64,000 nucleotides of DNA from Heligmosomoides polygyrus polygyrus (lineage: Eukaryota; Nematoda; Chromadorea; Rhabditida; Heligmosomidae), in contig OX377204.1 in NCBI GenBank assembly GCA_947396885.1, forward strand, positions 19,909,706 to 19,973,705, given 5' to 3'. The notes under the pieces are model-generated. The model was given only the letters and a program-made list of their open reading frames with translations, was not told the DNA's origin and did not search any database. Both the position numbers and the translations under genes were made by a program. This document shows positions 62,313-64,000 of this stretch, piece after piece. Every line of letters begins with the position of its first letter. The stretch's first letter is position 1.

Positions 62313-62322
62313 CCCCCCCCCC
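62313..62322 (+). repeat. poly-C tract (10 C)
   Basis: A run of ten C residues is followed by GGGTAGCTCAGTG, which resembles a pol III A box on its own. No B box follows at the proper distance, so it is not called a gene. Confidence 0.6.
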
Positions 62323-62593
62323 GGGTAGCTCAGTGAAAAGAGACTTTTTTGAATGGCAAAACTATTAGCCAGAGAAAGGCCACAGGCATATTTTTGAACG
62401 GGAAAATGAATAGTTCTGCGAGTATCTCCACCCTTCATATAGAAGAAAAACATGTTTCGTTTTAGCTGAGACCTTGAACCCAAAGAGCTACGGTCCCTCG
62501 AAGACGGGTACAGTAGCGCACCGTCAGCACGTGCCTACGTGCATGCGTGCGCGCGCTGACGTGTGGGACGTGACGGAAGACTCTTCGGCAAGC

Positions 62594-62666
62594 GGATCGA
62601 TGGCTCAGCGGGGTGCGACGCTGCTTCATGAGTGATAGGCCAGATGTTCGACTTCCCTTCTTTGCA
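62594..62666 (+). repeat. tRNA-like head of a SINE, left arm
   Basis: A good A box, TGGCTCAGCGGGG (62601-62613), and a B box-like GTTCGACTTCC (62646-62656) are spaced as in a tRNA (44-45 bp). The predicted acceptor and anticodon stems do not pair, so this is a pol III promoter-bearing relic and not a working tRNA. It is unrelated in detail to the tRNA-Ala array. Confidence 0.55.
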
Positions 62667-62741
62667 ATATTTTTGCATTCTTCATGACCGCTGTCTCCTT
62701 TGCCAGTTTGCTTTCTATACATCTCCTACACATTTATTTTG

Positions 62742-62814
62742 CAAATAGAAGGGAAGTCGAACATCTAGCCTAGCACTCGTGAAGCAGCATCGCACCCCGC
62801 TGAGCCACCGATTC
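62742..62814 (-). repeat. tRNA-like head of a SINE, right arm
   Basis: This is the minus-strand counterpart of the left head: A box TGGCTCAGCGGGG at 62807-62795 and B box-like TGTTCGACTTCC at 62763-62752. The two heads point towards each other. Confidence 0.55.
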
Positions 62815-63050
62815 GCATGCCGCAAAGCCTTCGTCTAAGCTGTTCTCCACTTCCCGCACATCAGTGCGCGCATGTATGCGCGTGGGCACGAGCTGATTGT
62901 ACGTCACCTTCGAGGGCCCGTAGCTCCTTTGGTTCAGGAACTCAGCAAAGCGAGATGTTTCTCTACCACATGAAGGGTGGAGATTCTCGCAGTACTATCC
63001 ATTTCACCCGTTCAGACATAGACCCTTCCCTGGCCCTAGACCTTCTCTGG

Positions 63051-63314
63051 TAAATTTAATTCAGCAAAATTCAATGTTTTGAAACGAAAAATGTTTTAAT
63101 TTTATATTCTCGCTTTATAATTTGATATAATATATACTTTAGCGAATTTCTGCTTGAAGTTATGTTAAAGTATGAAAGGCGTCGAAACTTATACAGTACA
63201 GCAATTAGCTAACTAAAACCTTCGTTTTACCAAAATAGCTCCACTACTGTTTAGCGCGGGAGTTTGAGTTCTCGCCCTTCCTCCGCAATTGTCCATAGCA
63301 CACGTCCTCTGCAC
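63051..63314. other. AT-rich spacer, nothing recognised
   Basis: Very AT-rich sequence (TTTTAATTTTATATTC, GATATAATATATAC) with no open frame, RNA gene or clear repeat. Confidence 0.45.
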
Positions 63315-63441
63315 CAGGGGTGCACATTTAACGGTTAACGATTTAACGAATTTAACGCATTAACGGCATTTTTCGGTAAAATCTGGTTTAACGACTTAAC
63401 GGAAACTTTTAGGAATTTAACGGAATTTTTAACGGACTTTT
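63315..63441 (+). repeat. degenerate TTTAACG repeat with a hAT-like terminal motif
   Basis: The stretch starts CAGGGGTGCACATTTAACGG, where CAGGGGTG resembles the terminal inverted repeat of many hAT transposons. It is followed by many irregular copies of TTTAACG/TTAACGG. No reverse-complement end (CACCCCTG) is seen before the window ends, so an element cannot be closed. It may also be only a simple repeat. Confidence 0.4.
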
Positions 63442-63610
63442 TTCTCAGTGAGTTTATCGCATTCACCCTCAGTATTCTCTAATGTTGCAGGTCCTCATCC
63501 TCTCGACTTGGACTGTTTCTGAGAAAAAAACTATTGAAATCAGCAAAAATATTTTGATGTTTTTATCAATTCAATTCGTTTTGAATTTTTAGAAATAATA
63601 CATTTTGGGG

Positions 63611-63880
63611 GCACGTGTAGTGCAGTCGGAGGAGGTGCTGGCTGCCGCGTGACAATATACCAGGTTTCTGATCCTTTTTCGGGATTTCCCGATAAGGCCA
63701 ACCAAGCCTTCGATCCATCTGGGGTCGGTGAATTGGTACGAGACTTGTTTGGGAAGGAGAAAGTGCTGACTTGTTCATCGGCTGGCCACCGTAAGCCATT
63801 GGCCAAATACGCATTCAAATCGCCTCCACGACATCCCGTGGAAGAAGAATGCGTGGCATATCCCAAAAAAGTTTGAGTAA
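63611..63880 (+). repeat. tRNA-derived SINE-like copy
   Basis: An A box TAGTGCAGTCGG (63618-63629) and a slightly interrupted B box GGTTTCTGATCC (63663-63674) have tRNA-like spacing (45 bp). They are followed by about 200 bp of moderately GC-rich body ending near AAAAAAGTTTGAG. Open frames of 75-108 codons on both strands lie within it and look like translations of repeat DNA. Family membership is inferred from the promoter layout only. Confidence 0.45.
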
Positions 63881-64000
63881 CGCTGTCTTTTATCCTTATC
63901 CTTTAATGCATTTTGGAGCTCTTCGCCGATTCCCCAAGCAGGTCAACGAATTCACAAAGATACTGGTCTAACCTCCTTTTAAGTTATGCCTATTCTCACC
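63881..64000. other. window end, nothing recognised
   Basis: The sequence after the SINE-like copy shows no supported gene or repeat. Confidence 0.4.

Larger units (their letters stand above)
62369..63050. repeat. large inverted repeat of two SINE-like copies
   Basis: The left arm (62369-62668) and right arm (62741-63050) are diverged reverse complements separated by about 70 bp. Matching landmarks include CCAGAGAA at the outer ends, ATCTCCACCCTTCAT, GAGCTACGG(T/G)CCCTCGAA, GGCTCAGCGGGGTGCGA and ATGTTCGACTTCCCTTCT near the centre. Divergence of the arms suggests two separate insertions of one family in opposite orientation, or an old palindromic element. No TA or other target duplication is evident at the outer ends. 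Confidence 0.75.

Noticed and set aside
62323..62345. GGGTAGCTCAGTG after the poly-C tract as a tRNA gene
   Set aside because: Only an A box-like string is present. No B box at tRNA spacing and no cloverleaf can be drawn.
63540..63876. 75- to 108-codon frames on both strands near the window end
   Set aside because: They overlap the tRNA-derived SINE-like copy and appear to be translations of repeat DNA.

Overview
The window looks like nuclear DNA of a nematode, probably a strongylid or hookworm-like worm. That is an inference from three things: a LINE reverse transcriptase of RTE style, a mariner-like foldback element, and isolated open segments bounded by worm-type splice signals (TTTTTAG / TTTCTAG acceptors, GTAAGT donors). 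There are no bacterial operons, ribosome binding sites or prokaryotic gene packing. I make no species claim.

Layout. Positions 1-1992 hold two decayed pieces of the same LINE family. Positions 2285-3329 are a 1,045-bp palindromic mariner-like non-autonomous element with TA on both sides. Positions 3490-4325 carry two possible exons of an unrecognised minus-strand gene. About 4731 to 60986 (88% of the window) is one uninterrupted tandem array of a 196-bp unit. Positions 60987-64000 are array-free flank with a poly-C tract, a large inverted pair of tRNA-derived SINE-like copies, a hAT-like terminal motif followed by a degenerate TTTAACG repeat, and a further tRNA-derived SINE-like copy.

The array is the main feature. 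Every 196-bp unit contains one complete 72-nt tRNA-Ala(UGC) gene on the minus strand and a 124-bp spacer. The tRNA folds as a full cloverleaf with G3.U70, discriminator A73, an A box, a perfect B box and a TTTT terminator 4 nt after the gene. Accounting for every insertion and deletion that I could find gives exactly 286 intervals, so 287 gene copies. By my reading about 225 have the same consensus tRNA sequence; the rest carry a limited set of recurring variants (G2A in 21 copies, U6A in 9, loss of one 5' G in 7, and rarer ones). One copy (27193-27264) has its anticodon changed from UGC to UUC while keeping the alanine identity pair. One copy (52849-52920) has lost its terminator through a 25-bp spacer deletion.

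The array has higher-order structure: an apparently identical head-to-tail duplication of 37 units (7,252 bp), several 6-unit blocks, and blocks displaced by 8, 10, 29 and 39 units. This is what unequal exchange and conversion produce. The many 61-, 73- and 181-codon open frames inside the array are by-products of a 196-bp period with few stops and are not genes. The window has no confidently identified intact protein-coding gene.
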